This document shows positions 1-12,436 of a stretch of 64,000 nt of DNA, piece by piece; the first letter of the stretch is position 1; the number at the start of each line of letters is the position of its first letter. Where the stretch lies: assembly GCA_037178855.1 (NCBI GenBank), contig JASJZC010000001.1:4898001-4962000 (forward strand), read 5' to 3'. A model generated the notes under the pieces. It made no database searches. It was not told the DNA's origin and saw only the letters and a list, made by a program, of their open reading frames with translations. Source of the DNA: Oscheius sp. JU75 (taxonomy: Eukaryota > Nematoda > Chromadorea > Rhabditida > Rhabditidae). Position numbers and translations under genes: made by a program.

Positions 1-324
1 TGCTAGAAATCAGTTCTTCGTTTTGTTAGAGAGCTCCGTTTGTTCTTCTGCCAGTTTTTCCTTTTTGCTTGATTTTCACTCTCCGAAATAGCACGTCAAT
101 GCTCAGAAGACGTAGTTGCAAAATCTCTAAATAAAAGGCAATGTATTAACGTGTGATACTCAGTCCTGCGTCTCTGGCCAATTGGCTGCGTACGTCTCTG
201 GCCCCGGTATGACTAGCCCCCGGCTGACCTCGTTTATGATTATTGCGCCTCATTTTGTATCAACTTTGGTTGTACCTTCGTCTTTTTTATTCATGGCTTC
301 ATTCTCTACAATTTCATCTTCCAG
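1..324. other. upstream region of rab-5, no gene seen
   Basis: T-rich DNA with no convincing reading frame on either strand. It ends in a pyrimidine-rich stretch and CAG that abuts the rab-5 start codon, which fits a 3' splice site used either for a leader exon or for spliced-leader addition. No TATA box or other site could be assigned. Confidence 0.4.
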
Positions 325-1347
325 ATGGCCAACCGCAACGCGCCTGCTCCGCGAACTGGAGGAGCGAACAGAACTTGCCAATTCAAGCTTGTTTTGCTCG
401 GCGAAAGTGCTGTTGGCGAGTTTTTTTCCTGACAATTTCACATACAAGGCATTTCCATATAACTTACAAACGTCTAACAATTATTTTCCGTCCGTTTGTA
501 GACTTGTAGAGACTTGAAAATTGTCGATTGCATGGAAAACATATTTCGAGTCTTTCGAAATGTCAGCGTACTTTGCTTCTTTCTTCTACCAAACTCTACG
601 CAGTTTGCTTTATGCATGACATTGACTTTGTTTACATAAGAAGATTTTGTCTTACGTCATCATTTTTCACAACTTACGTTTGCAGGCAAGTCCTCACTGG
701 TTCTCCGATTCGTGAAGGGTCAATTCCACGAGTATCAGGAATCTACGATTGGAGCTGCTTTTCTCACTCAAACAGTGCATCTTTTAATATTTATATTTAT
801 TTAGTCTCTTGTTATAGGTCTGCCTGGACGAGGCCACCGTGAAGTTCGAAATTTGGGATACTGCCGGCCAGGAGAGATATCATTCTCTCGCTCCTATGTA
901 TTATCGCGGAGCTCAAGCTGCCATCGTCGTCTACGATATTACCAATCAGGTTTGTTTCGTGTATTTTGCTTTTGCAACGTCGAACAACTTCAGGAGTCCT
1001 TCCAAAAGGCTAAAACATGGGTCAAGGAGCTTCAGCGACAGGCTTCTCCGAATATCGTTATGGCTTTGGCCGGAAATAAGGCCGATATGGCTAACAAGAG
1101 AACCGTCGAATACGAGGAGGCTCAGGCATACGCCGAGGATAACGCTCTTCTCTTCATGGAGACCTCTGCTAAAGTGGGCTTTTTATTCTCAAAGTTCTTT
1201 TAGTTATTTCAGACCTCGATGAACGTGAACGACATTTTTATGGCCATTGCTAGAAAACTGCCTATCGGACCTCCTCAGGGCGAGCCTTCCGGAACTGTGG
1301 ACATGAACCAGCCGCAGCAGCAACAGAAGGGAAGTTGCTGTAAATAG
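325..1347 (+). CDS. rab-5: Rab5 small GTPase
   Basis: Early-endosome Rab GTPase. It controls homotypic endosome fusion and cargo entry, cycling between GDP and GTP on endosomal membranes. Joined exons give about 208 residues, the usual Rab5 length. Visible motifs: P-loop GESAVGKSS, switch I around STIGAAF, switch [20 protein letters not shown], the GNKAD base-binding motif and ETSAK. The C-terminus ends GSCCK, a double-Cys geranylgeranylation site. The start sits directly after a pyrimidine-rich CAG. The first intron starts with GC, not GT. A co-oriented E2 gene follows 305 bp downstream. The Rab5 assignment rests on the [14 protein letters not shown] and [14 protein letters not shown] stretches and is close to certain. 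Confidence 0.95.
416..685 (+). other. GC-AG intron in rab-5
   Basis: Splitting the Val-Gly-Lys of the P-loop correctly requires the exon to end at 415 and resume at 686. The intron then begins GCGAGT and ends TTTGCAG. No nearby GT donor keeps the invariant P-loop GKSS. GC-AG introns are a known minority class handled by the U2 spliceosome. Confidence 0.75.
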
Positions 1348-1651
1348 AGCGATTCTCTCCCCTCTCAAGTTGTGACCCTCATCTCATTTCATCTTCTATT
1401 TTGTAAACTTGTATAAACCCCCATAATCTATGTCGCAATGTGTCGCTTGTTCCATCTTGTCATCGGTGTTCGTTCCTTTTGTGATTACACATTTCCACCC
1501 TCTTTTTATAATGAATTTTTCGATTTTACGACTGTTAAAAGCGCTGGAACGCCGGGTTTTCACCTTTTGTTGCCTAATTTTGACACACACGCCAGTCGAA
1601 TATCGATCACAGCGTCAATTTCTCATCGTTCCGAGCTATTCCTCCAGATCC

Positions 1652-3026
1652 ATGCCTCCACCGCCAGTAAGACCACCCAATCATCGAGATATTTCCCAGC
1701 GACATTCTCCAGGGCCGGATTTATCACAAAATGACATGATGATTTTAGCAGAGATAGAAAAACAGCATCGAGGAAGGACGGTAACCAGTACCACACTGCG
1801 ATTCGATGAAGCAGCGAGGATATCACAGCCGGGAGAAGGTATGCTTCGGGACCTTCTGTAAAGATTTGTAACTTGTTCTTTTCACCACGTATTGTAGAAG
1901 GTCTATTTAATATCTTCTGCTTCTCATTGTACAATTATCAATTAAGGGGCCCTTTTATCAGCCAATTTGTTTATGCAATTGTCTATTTCATTACCCGTTA
2001 GACGCCAGCACGAGACGGCCACATTGCCCTTTCATGAAAAATTCCTGAACTAAACATTCCTGTTTTCTCACTGATATATCGAACTTTTCCTATCGGTTAA
2101 AAACTAAGACGAGAGGTCAAGATGACATTCGTAGACAATTTTGTGATCCAGCCTCATCATGCAAATTGGAGCACCTGATATTGTCTCTGCTGGCTGTGTG
2201 ATAAAAGCTTCTGTTCATCAAAAAAAAGAGCACGAGCCGTTCGCGTAACACTAGTTCAAAGGTTTATGAAATTCGATACCTCTAAATAATTGTTACCAAG
2301 TATTTGTTTCCAGGTCGAGTAGCAGAGCAAGGACAGATCGCCAGCGGCCGGGTAATTCCAAACAACAATGCGACGGCGAGCAGCTCTGCTGCTCGTCTTC
2401 CCGCGGCTCCAGGAATTGTAGGTTTTGCTTTCTGTCTTCTGAAAAGACTTAATTGCAGATCACAGAAGTCGCAAGGGTGCTGAAGCGGAGACAGCCGCCG
2501 ATCGAGTTCGAGGTTCCCCCTGGAAATCGGAGGCTATTGAAAGAGGCGCAGAATCTGGATTTGCCCTTGACAGGAGGCTGTCAAGCTGCACCGAAAGCCG
2601 ATGACTTGTACGAATGGACAGCAGTCATCGAGGGGCCCAAAGACTCGGTCTACGAAGGCGGTACATTCTTCTGCACCATCTTCGTTCCCCTAGATTATCC
2701 CTTTTCTCCACCCAGGGTAAAATCTTGGCTTTTTCTCTATTAATGTTTGAATTCAGGTTGTCTTCAATACAAGAATCTATCATTGCAATATCAACGCGCA
2801 GGGAGAAGTCTGTCTGGACATCCTGAGGGACAAATGGAACACGACGATGAAGATCGAGAACGTTCTGAACGCCCTGCTAGCTCTGATGACCGACTGCAAT
2901 CCAGGTAATTTATTAAATTTGTCAGAAAATGATAGAAAACTTGCAGACGGGATGCAGTGTAAAGAAGACCGTGAACAGTTTGACAAAATGGCCAGACTTT
3001 GGACAAGACGTTACGCTTCTCCATGA
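1652..3026 (+). CDS. UBE2E-like ubiquitin-conjugating enzyme, divergent
   Basis: E2 enzyme that accepts ubiquitin (or a relative) from E1 on a catalytic Cys and passes it on with an E3. The UBC core follows a Pro/Ser-rich N-terminal extension of about 110 residues (MPPPPVRPPNHRD...). Core landmarks are DLYEWTAVIEGP, VYEGGTFF, YPFSPPR, then RIYHCNINAQGEVCLDIL, where the Cys of EVCLDIL is the catalytic residue. The HCN triad and overall spacing match the UBE2E (UbcH6) class. The C-terminal end reads LMTDCNP, DGMQCKEDREQFDKMARLW, TRRYASP. Compared with UBE2E this lacks roughly ten residues after TDCNP. Intron 1 is about 490 bp and holds nothing I recognise. The substrate is unknown. Confidence 0.85.
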
Positions 3027-3304
3027 AAGACAATAGGAAAAACAATATTTTTCTAATTTTGTAAACATTACGGGTTGTGTTGTATTTTGAATAAGGAATG
3101 CACATAGCAAGCTTATTTTCATCACAATTTTTCGATTTTCTTTTCACACATTTGCTCCCAAAAGAGCAGAGATTTCCGATCGGGATCAAGTCTATGTACC
3201 GTCCTCGAATGTGTGCCTAGATGGACGAGTAGCTTGATGCTAAGAGCAAACAAGGTCAATCGAGGGTCAGAGAGTCGAGTCTCATCCACCTCCAATCGAC
3301 TCGG

Positions 3305-6029
3305 ATGTCACTTCTTCTCCTTTTAGGTACTATCCCCTTCTTTTGTTCTAAACCTCACAGGGTTGACTCTGGGGATCCGAGCCGAATGCGATCTGTTCGA
3401 AGAGGCCTTGACGCTGAACTGTGTCAGTCCCTTGGTCTCCTATGCTCATCCCTCCCAAATCGCTCTGCATCCGGCTCTCTCCGAAATCGACCGTCATTGT
3501 ACAGCCTACAATACTTTCCTGCTCTGTACGGCTGGAGTTCGTCGGGCTTGTCGGTCAGCGACTAAAATATCGCAAGGAATAATTGTATAGAACCTCTCGA
3601 GCCGGAAATGTAGAGAAAATGTACAGTATGATGTGTGAGGACAAGTATCTCGCCATAGTCCGGGAAGAAAGGGACTGTCTGATTAATTTAGAGAGAGACA
3701 TGGAACTCCGGCAATGCTTCCTGAACAGGACAAACATTCTTCGGGATGAGACTTCCACGCGTAAGAATTAATCCGGCTAGTTGATGCATGTTACAGAAAC
3801 TTCTATAGACTCATACCATCTACTCAGTTTCAGCTCCGTCCTCTTACGAATGCAGTGTGATCCAAGCTTATGTGGACTGTCTTCTAGAGAGACAGCTGGA
3901 CGCCTGTGCTGACGCTGTCAAAGTCGAAGTCTCACTCCTTTCGCTCCTGGCTTCTCGCGATGGCAGCAACTGCAATCTGCTCAGCAATAGTACACGTTCT
4001 CGGCCGCCGCCTCTTGAAGTGTGTGACCGCGATGGTAATTGCGAGTGTCGTCTAGCGGGTTATGTGTTTGACAAGGAGACGAAAAAGTGCATTGGTGAGT
4101 AAGATGTCTAATGAAGGCAGAGTTCTCTAAAAAGGGATTGTATTCAAAACAGACCGAACTCTTCAGATATCGACGAGTGCTTGGACGTCCCCTGTTCCCA
4201 GAAATGCACCAACAGTCCCGGATCCTTCTCCTGTTCCTGCAACGAGCTGTACTTCCGTCTGGGACCGGATAATCGCACCTGTATCAGGAATGACGAAGGT
4301 ACATCCCTCTACGAACAGGTCAAAAGATTTAGATTCTCTCTGGCTCTTCTTCGCTCACGGCCAGAGTATCTGGAACATCTCGGCGGACGGAAGAGCTTTC
4401 CAATTGCAAAGAGCTGGTCTCCAGAAGACGGCCATGATCGATATCGATGTTCAGGTAATGAAAATTGAACAGTTGTATAGGGAGGAAATAGGAAAGACGA
4501 CTGTACTACGCAGATATCGGAGCCCATGCTATTGAGCGAATGAACATTGAAGGAGCCTTCTCACAGGATGTTCAGAAGCAGGATGTTGAAGGAATGGAAG
4601 GTAAGCCTAGCGAGGAACGTTAAACGTTTCTTGTTTTTTTTCTCACGGAATGTAGATCCACGTTCTGTTTCAGGCATCACCGTCGACTGGCTAGCTCGAA
4701 ACCTCTACACCCTGAAAAAGATGGACATCTTCGTACAGAGTCTCTCTGGTCGCTTCCGGAAAACTCTCTATAGAAACTCCATGCGACTGCCCAGAAGTAT
4801 TGCCGTTCATCCGCACAAGGGGTGAGTACCCTTTCAGACAAAATCAGAATTGCCCAGACTGTTGTTCGTGTCCGACTGGTCCAGCAATGCCTTTATTGCT
4901 GCTGCTGCTACAGACGGCTCGAATTTCAAGAAGATTGTGACCGAGAGACTGACCTGGCCGAATGCTATCGCTGTAGATGTGCATGCTGACCGTGTCTACT
5001 GGGCTGATGCCTTCTTGGATATCATTGAGTATGAATCCTTTTGGCAGAAATAGTCTGTTAAGAATGGCGAATCTGGACGGCTCGGGTAGACGGACTATCG
5101 TCGGGGATGCCGGTTCTGTCCCACACATTTTTGGACTGACTGTGGCTGATGACTATCTCTACTGGACGGACTGGACCTATAGGGGTCTGTTGAGAGCCAA
5201 TAAGCTGACCGGAGAGAACATTACGGTTCTGGCCCAGACTGCCCTGCTTCCCTATTCCATCAAGGCTTTTCACAAGAGTCTTCAGCCTTCCGGTAAGAAT
5301 ACCAAACAATCAAAAACAGCGATTTAGGAGCCACCCCGTGCTCGGAAATCAGCTGCTCACAGCTCTGTCTGGTGAGCTCTGAAGGTATAGGAGCGAAATG
5401 TGCGTGTGGAGATGGCTTTGAGTTGGCCGATGACAACAAGACCTGTGTGAGCCATTGTGGCAGAACTGAAATCGAGTGTGGTGGAAGGGATCCCAAATGT
5501 ATCTCGAGACTCTATCTATGTGATGGAGTAGATCATTGTTCTGACAAGGAAGATGAGATCACTTGTCGTGAGTTTTATTTTAGTTTAAACTTGCAGCAAA
5601 TTTCAAACAACAAATAGTACTATCGCCCCTAGGGGCTCAATGACGGTAACCTCGATCCTTTCACCTTTACCCGGCTTTCCTTCGATCACCCTGTCCTGAT
5701 CTCCTTTCGCACTTCGACTTCAACCTTTTCGCATCTTTCCCTCCACTCTAACTACCCTTACAAGAGCAACGTTCCCTCAACGAAGCCATCTCCCAAACTG
5801 ACTCATAATGACTATCCGAAAAGTGGTGGTGCTCGTTACTTACAATCACAGTTCACATTCAGTTTATTTCAAAAAAAAAAAAAAAGAATACGTTTCAGCT
5901 CCTCGAATCTGCCTCCCCGGCCAGTTCCAGTGCCACGACAACAAAAAGTGCGTCTCTTCTGGAGGACTCTGCGATGGCATAGCCGACTGTGCTGACAGCA
6001 GTGATGAAGACTTCTGTCCAACTCGATAA
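3305..6029 (+). CDS. secreted LDL-receptor-like protein with nematode Cys-rich N-terminus
   Basis: A multi-exon gene starting with signal peptide [15 protein letters not shown], completed by a first intron just after codon 7. Domains in order: (1) an N-terminal helical Cys-rich block of about 150 residues whose Cys spacing ([28 protein letters not shown]) resembles the nematode T20D4.11/DUF19 module; (2) a calcium-binding EGF domain ([14 protein letters not shown], about 4167-4300); (3) a YWTD-type propeller ([38 protein letters not shown], 4.3-5.3 kb); (4) an EGF domain ([11 protein letters not shown]); (5) two LDLa repeats ([16 protein letters not shown] and [16 protein letters not shown]). 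It stops at CPTR with AATAAA overlapping the end, so no membrane segment is encoded. It could be a secreted binding protein. The intron at about 5575-5898 is the longest. Confidence 0.8.
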
Positions 6030-6183
6030 TAAATCTCTGTCTATGAAAGACTTCCGTAATTAATTGTGGCCAGAAGACAAATGGCCTTGACGGGGGCAGG
6101 GGAACCTGTTGTCTCTTTTCAATATTCGTCCACCCAGAGAGACACACATTGATTGTCTTCTTATCAGACTGGCCTGCGATGGC

Positions 6184-7725
6184 ATGGCCGCCCTCCTGTC
6201 AGCTTGTACCCTCTTGCTCATCCTCTCCCAGTCTGCTTCCAGTTTGGAAGATACAGGTTATTCTTCTGTCTTTCTAATTGACTGGCTCTTACAGTATCCC
6301 GAGTCCAGTCGACCACCACCTTTGAGATCTTGGAGGCAGAGATACCGACATCTGCCGAAGGAAACGACACAGCTGATGAAGCCAGTAGTCAGGCCTGCGT
6401 TGGTGGGTTTCTTGACTTCTGGGTAGTTTAGCGGTTAGATATTTCTGAATAAAATGTACTGAATTTTGAGCCTATAACTGCCTAGTTGACTCATCCTCTT
6501 TTGACTCATTCAATGTTTCGAAAAACAGCTGTTGCCTGATACTATTTCTTGACCCTCTGTCATGAAGCTCCCACTGAGCATAAGTCAGTCAACACAGGAA
6601 CGTATATTGAATTCGTTCCAGTAGTTAGATGTAAAGGAGGCTCTACGACTCTTACTTTAGCATGTCTGGTCGTCCACAGCTTATCCTGCTGACTCATACC
6701 CTCTTGACTCATACTGAATTCAGTATCTAATCTCTGGTCACTTTTATACCATAGACTCTTCCTCACAGGTTCCACATGGAACGCTTGAAAAAGTATGAGA
6801 TGGTTTATCGTATTGCCGTATCAGTGCGCGAGACAGTTGTTTATAGCCCCTTCTCCGCTGTTTGATGGATGTCGTTTTTGATCGGGGATTCGGTTGTCTG
6901 TCAAAAACTGCGACTATATGAACTAATAAATTGGGACCTTGAAAGCATTGGATAATCGAATCATTTCAGGAGAAAAATGTGGCATACACGTCTTCCGAGT
7001 CGCGTTATCAAGTCGACCGGAGGAAGTTGGCGATGTCGTTCCGGTCAAACAGAGGAAAAAGTACGGCTCGAATGTCTACGTTCCCCGTGGATCACAGGAC
7101 ACTTTTGTCCTCCGGGACAAGATCGAGAACATTCCGGCCTTCGTCGACTCTCGGGTAAAGGTGAGTCGAGGCGTTGCGAGTACGAATAGGGCAAATTCAG
7201 GATCGGATCCATGACCAGGAGTTTGTGATAAAACCGGTAGATGCAAACGGCGTGGTTTGGATCAAAGACGGGGAGCCGCTCCCGAAGAATTTTGAGTCAA
7301 TTCGCTTCGGTCCAACTGTGGGCAGTCCTCCCAAGAAGGAGGGTCTGTCAATGGCGGAAGTTCTGTTACTCGTAGTGACAGGAATCCTTTTCGGGATCCT
7401 TCTGACAGCCGCCTGTTTCGGATGTATCGTCTACAATCGACGACCTCGAATTGACCGGTCCTCTGTGGTCAGTCATCGGAGACATCTCTCCCAGGAGACT
7501 CTGCCCCTCCATTCGGTCTCCTCTGCTGGTCGATATCCCCCTCTCCAATTACCTTCCTCTCTAAGAAGTACCGACTCGAGTCGTTCCACCTTCGATGGGA
7601 GCCTGGAGCTGGCAATTCTCGACGACTCCAGCTTCCGAACACGTTCCACGAGCAGAAACTACCGACAGACTCCGCAACACACTCGTTCGGAGTTCGAAGC
7701 CATATCTCGAAAGATCTCAATCTAA
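6184..7725 (+). CDS. orphan type I membrane protein
   Basis: Not recognised. The first exon encodes a signal peptide (MAALLSACTLLLILSQSASS) and an acidic Ser/Thr-rich stretch. A clear later exon gives an ectodomain with EEVGDVVPVKQRKKYGSN and PVDANGVVWIKDGEPLPKN. This is followed by one membrane helix (VLLLVVTGILFGILLTAACF) and a Ser/Arg-rich cytoplasmic tail of about 95 residues ending ISRKISI. The exons between 6400 and 6950 are not resolved; several acceptors are possible, so the middle of the protein is uncertain. It lies 155 bp after the LDLR-like gene in the same direction and could share its transcription unit. Function should not be guessed from this. Confidence 0.55.
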
Positions 7726-7763
7726 TAAACGCTTTATCACAGAGACAAGGACCCGACATATAC

Positions 7764-10700
7764 TTACAATCCCCAGTACTGGGTAGCTATAGACATAATC
7801 TTTACAAAGATGGCAGTATGTTCTGGTAGCAGTGTCAGACTCTTCATGATTCTTGACATCGACACGACCGCTTCTAGCCAATCTCCATTCCAGTCGACTC
7901 GTCCTTGTTCATCGCCCGAAGCATCTTGTAAAACTCTCAGATGTGTTGCTGTCAGCACGGTCTTCTTCGAGTCGGCCAGACGAAGAATTCTTGCGGACAA
8001 TAGCTTCGCCAACTTGATCCCAACTTGACTGGAAGTAATCGATGAGAGCTCTTTGGATCCACGAGTATCGTCTCCCTGTCGGAAATGGGCCAGTGCTTCC
8101 TGAAAATCAACATAGCCTACTGTAACCATCCAGAACAATTTGGCCCCTTACTCCCAAAATTCAAAAACGTACAACGAGAGCGATCTGGTCCACAGTAAGA
8201 GCCCATTCACTGGCCATCTCTCTGGCCATCTTCCTGTCGTCCTCGTTCCCGATCTCGACAGCCTTTGACAGGAACTTGTGTCTGTTCTCCAGTGTCCCAT
8301 CGTCCACTTTCTCTAGAGGTATCAGTGGATGCGAATCGAGTGGATGGAAGAATGCTCGTTGTCCGATGGCGCAGAATACAGTGGATAGGGGTCGTACCCT
8401 CATGCCGGTTCGAAGCTGAAGAAAGATTAGACACGTATTGAAAGGTATAAACCACAAGGATATAGACTTTCAAGAGATGTAGATGATGGATCACGAGGTG
8501 GTAGTTGACCGGCTGTTGGACCACGGCAATGTGGACGAGAGAGTCTCTTCCAGTCCCCACTTTGGAGATGCTGGCTATCGGATGTGAGAAGGCAATCTGA
8601 TCAGTTTAAGTCGAAGAAATAGAAACATACCTCAAGAAAGTGATCCACGGAAGCAGCAGAAATGACATACATATCTCTTACTGACTGCCATAGAATGTCC
8701 AGAATGTGACAAACTGCTTCGAGAAAGATTTCCTAGGAGATTTCAATGAATGGACAAAGATTCAAGGACTTACCAGCTGTCTGTCGTGCATCTGCAAATA
8801 CTGTTTGGTTTCTCGCTCTTTTGGAGCTCGTCCTGTCTTCTCGACAATACTGGAGAACGACTTGACACTGTCAAGTATAAACTTTTCCCAGACCAATTTG
8901 GCTACTCCGTGTCGGAGACGATTGTTATCGATCTTTGAGATGAACACGACAGCTTCCTAAAAGTGTTTTGAGGACGGAACAGTAGCTACTACCTTTAGTA
9001 ACTGCATATTGTCCATTTTAGCCTTAAACCAGTAGCTCATCAACTCCCATCCGACATCGGCATACATGGAATTCGTCTCGAGAACCTTGGGGATGAGAGC
9101 GAAAAGTTCAGTGATAGAGTCAGCCTCTTTAACGGAGTCTTCAAAGTCGTCGAAGGATATCTGCTTGTCTGCCACCCAGGAGGCAATCTGAACAGCGAGT
9201 CAGTCGAGCATTACTTACGATACCTGTTCCCTAAAGAATCCTGCACCAACCGACATCATTTTCGAATAAGTCACCCCTGGTCGGATGCTAGAGAGCAGCC
9301 AGACAGCGTGCATTGCCAGAAGAGTACAGTCGTGGTGTTCGAGAGTTGGATCGAAGGACTCCCATTCCTGCTCGGCCTCTTCTAGAGACTCATCTGTAAC
9401 TGGGTAAGAGACAGTCTCATTCTATGCATACCATGCTCTTGTCCCTGTTGGATTCTGACCTTGACTATCCAGATTGCAGCTGAGATAAGAAGGGCTCGTG
9501 AGACGTTGGGACTGAAAGGCTTTAAACCTTTGTCAACAAAATCAAACCTTTCAACTGCAGACTTATCCAGCTGCGGCAAAAAGCCCTCGTCCTTCTTGCT
9601 AAGGAATTCGAGAAACTTGATGAGGAAGGGGAATGCCATTCCGATTTTCTCTTTTCCACTAAGCAGGTAGTGAGCGAAAAGGGCGGCAAAAGTTTGCTGA
9701 AAGCTTGAGTCTGCATTTTAACAAGTCAGCAGACTTTGGAAAAGGGAAGATGTGGCAGAATCTGATCGACGAAAACATCCAAGTCCATGGCATTCCAGAG
9801 TATTGGCTCGAAGACAATTCTACAGATTTGCATGATGTCAACGTCTGGAATGTTCCTAAAGATCTGAATTGTGAGAACACTCAATATATTCCACTTTTCC
9901 AGAATGTTAGTGTATTCCGCTGTCCAGGTGACAGTCGAGATCAGAACCTCGGCAACTGGATAGGATCCATCTTTCTCGTCTCCCACCTCCAGATGTCTCT
10001 TGACGAGGTCGACGTTGTCCTTACTCAAATGAATATCCAGTTTATCAGAAAGTTCTTGTCGTTTCTCCATCGCCAGCTTCAGCTTCTCATAAGCGTGAAG
10101 AACTCTCGAACAACGGTTGAGAATCTCCTCGAAACTTTCCTTTTGATCCTCGTCGAAGATTGAGAGTTGTTCTTCCTGGAAATTTTGTATGTTAAAGATT
10201 TCCCCGAGCAAAATTTACCTTTTTCAACTCTTCGAGAAGTCTCTTCAGCTGAGCTTGACTACAAGTCGAGACGACTTTCAGGAAGGCCAGTCTCTTCGAA
10301 GAGGCATCATTCAGAGACGAGTACAGCTCTAGGAATTCTTCAGCACTTCCTGTTTCAGAAAAAGTCGAAATCTTGGCCAAGACGAGTTGGTCATGCTCGC
10401 GATTGTCGCTTTCCAAGAAGGCGAGATGATACGGGACGATGATTTTGGAGATGGAGCCCTGGGAATCGATGAAGAAACTGGTCGACTGTCCAGTCTCCCG
10501 TTTTCCACACATTACCGCGACTGTCCCACCTTCTAGAAGAATGCCATTCGGATCAACAGTGATGGCTGCCACACGACTACCTCTCTGAACTCTAGTATCC
10601 AGTTAAACCTACACTATGCTTACTATAAGAGGCCAGACTTCCAGAAGAGACCGTCTCGGAGCAAAAATGACCAAGAAGACGACAGTTGAGCCCTCGTGAC

Positions 10701-12436
10701 TTGCTGTGATAAATGCAATTTGCGCATCTCGGTAACCTTTGAACCATCGCATAACGTGTCGTGTTTTCCACTGAAAAAGACAAGTAGATTAAAAATCAGA
10801 TTCGGGTTACGTCCATGATGAGAACTCTGGCCAGGTTATCCACTACCGCAATCCAGGGCCTCGGTCGAGGCGCCTTGACCATCCTCAAGATCTGCCTGTT
10901 GTCATTAAGTGTGCTTCTGTTCATTGCCTTGTGTCTCTGTTGGGAGAGGGCACTCTTTCTGGCCGGACCGTGGGAGATTCCAAGGAACTTGCGGATTGCA
11001 AAGGAGGGCATGATCTAAACGGATAGGTTCTGAGACTCATTACGTTTTGCGGACAGAACATCCCAAATCCTTCTCTACATGTCTACAGAAGATCGACAAG
11101 TTTAAGAAGAAGGATTCTCGGATCGAAAGTAAAACTCACTGAAGTGGCAATCTTGTTCACCGTCTCACTCCAAAGATTCGAGTCTTCTCCCTCTGGAAAC
11201 CATGAGAATGTGGCAAACATGCGGTCCGTGTGAACGAAAAAAGTCGAATAACTGGGAGCAGCCCGATCCACAAGACTCTAGAAACTTTATCAAAAAGAAA
11301 TGAATCGGGACTCACATTGAAATCTTCGAGAGAGGCTCGAACATACTGATCGAATGCAGTTGGCTGCTGCATACCGGTAAAGATTGCGTCTTTTATCTGG
11401 GCCCTAGGTTGTATTCTTTAAAATTTTAGGTTTGAAGCTCACTTGTCCTCGATCTTGAACCTAGTCATTTCCATTTCAACTGTCTCACTCAGTTGGGCAG
11501 CTGTCTTTTCGCCCTTTGCTATCTAAACCAGCTTGAAAATATCTTTTATATATCGAAACTTACAGCCAATTTGCTCTGCAACAGCGTCGTATGGAGGGAG
11601 AAAGCATTGACTGCGAAAATGTCCTCGGCTGTGACCACACTGAACAGTTGGCCGTCCTGTAAATTCCAAGAAGTGGACCAAGACCGAGGAAGGTAATCAA
11701 ACCTCTGAATAGTCTATGGAGATCCTCAAAATTGGCTGGTCTGTGGCAAAAGATTCCTCGAAGAGCATTTTGCCGCTTTCCGTATAGAAAATGACACTGC
11801 CAGACGAGGTTCCGATGGCTACGATGAGACAGTCGACTAGCTCTGACTGTCTTGAGCTTCCCAGAGCAAAAATGCAGCACTGGGTGATGAAAATCTGAAC
11901 AGCTCATTCGTAGAGAGTATGGGAATGGAAGTGAAAAAACCAAACTGAATTTCCTACCTGCTCGTTTTCCGAAGACTTCCTTTCGATCGCCTTCATCGTC
12001 TCGCAGTCGAAAACGTGCTCGTCCGACGATTTTCTTCTCAACAGAACCCATCGAAGGCCCCTGCAGACGAGAAAATATTCCAGAGAGGAATAAGTACTCG
12101 TCACGCAGTCTCCGAGCCAAAATTCCTCCGGGTCCGAGGTATTTTCTTGGCTGTTCTCCTGTATTTTATTAATAATCTCGCTGTTTTCTTCCTACCTGCT
12201 CCGTAAAAGGCGTCCATTCGTCCACATTTGCAGATTTCTCCGCGTCAGCCGAGCTTGTACTCTCGTAACTGCTCGTACTCGACTTCCTCGCATCTAATTC
12301 TTCCCCGTATTTATATTTATAAAAAAATAAGCCTACTTTGTTGATCATCCTCCTCGGAAAACAAGAATTTTCTCACATTTACTGCTACATTCCCGCCAAT
12401 TTGGATATCCTTCAGCAGAGCGAAAGTTGACGTCAT
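7764..12436 (-). CDS. rbg-2: Rab3 GTPase-activating protein non-catalytic subunit (RAB3GAP2)
   Basis: Regulatory subunit of the Rab3GAP complex. With RAB3GAP1 it acts as a GAP for Rab3 and as an exchange factor for Rab18 at the ER. The N-terminus MTSTFALLKDIQIGG lines up with the human start. A strong match is LVDCLIVAIGTSSGSVIFY followed by TESGKMLFEE, equivalent to the human segment IVVGFTSGYVRFYTEG in the N-terminal propeller. The middle has RQELSDKLDIHLSKDNVDL. The C-terminal part has NYHLVIHHLHLL, then IGQRAFFHPLDSHPLIPLEK, which align with the human C-terminal region in order. The gene has many 40-60 bp introns. All long plus-strand frames inside are shadows. The start is the first Met in a good context, upstream of which no coding frame continues. 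Confidence 0.85.

Noticed and set aside
10815-11018. Plus-strand frame with a hydrophobic segment inside RAB3GAP2
   Set aside because: It lies opposite well-supported RAB3GAP2 coding exons.
7764-12436. Nup133-like nucleoporin
   Set aside because: First impression from the propeller-plus-helix layout. Matches to RAB3GAP2 (GTSSGSVIFYTES, and the C-terminal block around NYHLVIHHLHLL) are specific.
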